Under the pieces are notes generated by a model that was given only the letters and a program-made list of their open reading frames with translations, was not told the origin of the DNA and made no database searches. The translations under genes were made by a program, and so were the position numbers. Below, in pieces: positions 63,715-64,000 of a DNA stretch of 64,000 bases. Every line of letters starts with the position of its first letter. The first letter of the stretch is position 1. This DNA is from Serripes groenlandicus. Taxonomy: Eukaryota > Mollusca > Bivalvia > Cardiida > Cardiidae. The stretch covers positions 24,743,606-24,807,605 of the forward strand of contig JASEVX010000001.1 in assembly GCA_031761405.1 (NCBI GenBank), read 5' to 3'.

Positions 63715-64000
63715 TGTTTCAAATGACGCCTCTGAAGCAGCATCCTCGGTACAAAGGCTATTCATAAAATATATGATACCCTGGGCAAATTGGCTAGCGA
63801 AAATTCGTAAAGCATGCACCACGATTTCCTCCGTAACAACACTGTAATTTTCGTATCGCATGATGTTTTTGTCATGCGGCCAATCAAGCCACTGCATTTC
63901 ACCTCATACATTAAAATTATTTGCCCAGGGTATCATATATTCTATGAATAGCTTGGGTACCGAGGATGCTGCAGCAGACGGCTTTCAAAAATATTGTGCC
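63715..64000. mobile_element. M1 MITE split by a foldback element, cut by window end
   Basis: GACGCCTCTGAAGCAG before and CTGCAGCAGACGGCTTTC after the insert match consecutive parts of the A arm. Confidence 0.7.
63741..63968. mobile_element. Foldback element with ~50-bp inverted arms
   Basis: Left arm 63741-63790 (CATCCTCGGTACAAAGGC...) pairs with right arm 63919-63968 (...TTGGGTACCGAGGATG) with four or five mismatches; ~128 bp between. Confidence 0.8.

Noticed and set aside
63661..63897. 78-codon - strand ORF as a protein gene
   Set aside because: It runs through the arm of a foldback element and into SINE-adjacent sequence; no family recognised and no splice evidence.

Overview
This is a eukaryotic, AT-rich, intron-dominated window. 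It most likely comes from a bivalve mollusc. That is an inference from tRNA-headed SINEs with (AATC)n tails, from 'pearl'-like tandem-repeat elements built of ~160-bp modules with GTCC microsatellites, and from the two genes being ordinary metazoan genes with many short exons. No bacterial, viral or organellar gene was seen.

Two protein genes face each other tail to tail. On the + strand, ten exons between 3366 and 19326 encode the last 432 residues of a PACS family sorting protein; the upstream exons lie outside the window. On the - strand, fourteen exons between 56023 (5' side) and 35193 (stop) encode 500 residues of UTP-glucose-1-phosphate uridylyltransferase (UGP2), nearly the whole enzyme apart from a short N-terminal exon. 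In both genes every exon junction keeps frame and the summed coding length is a multiple of three. One UGP2 intron (45147-44911) has the 5' splice site and branch point of the minor (U12) spliceosome.

The rest is repeat. The dominant component is a family of ~220-bp palindromic elements with CCCTTTCCC...GGGAAAGGG termini at TTAA sites (piggyBac-like MITEs, called M1 here). About 120 copies or fragments were counted by eye, in both orientations. Many sit within 20-60 nt of splice sites and many are nested. One M1 terminus has expanded into a 10 x 41 bp tandem array (39656-40065). A second TTAA family (M2) occurs twice.

Interleaved are Helitron/Helentron-like elements (hairpin followed by CTAA or CTAG at the 3' end, GTCC-type microsatellite, internal tandem modules). 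They include two almost identical ~2.3-kb copies in opposite orientation, 37 kb apart, that share an internal SINE. There are also three SINE families, hairpin elements with CRE-like motifs, and several minisatellites.

Layout: 1-3365 MITE-rich intron; 3366-19326 PACS exons; 19327-35192 intergenic and 3' regions, almost wholly repeats; 35193-56023 UGP2 exons; 56024-64000 UGP2 5' intron or upstream region, again full of M1 copies, ending in a foldback element inside an M1 copy.
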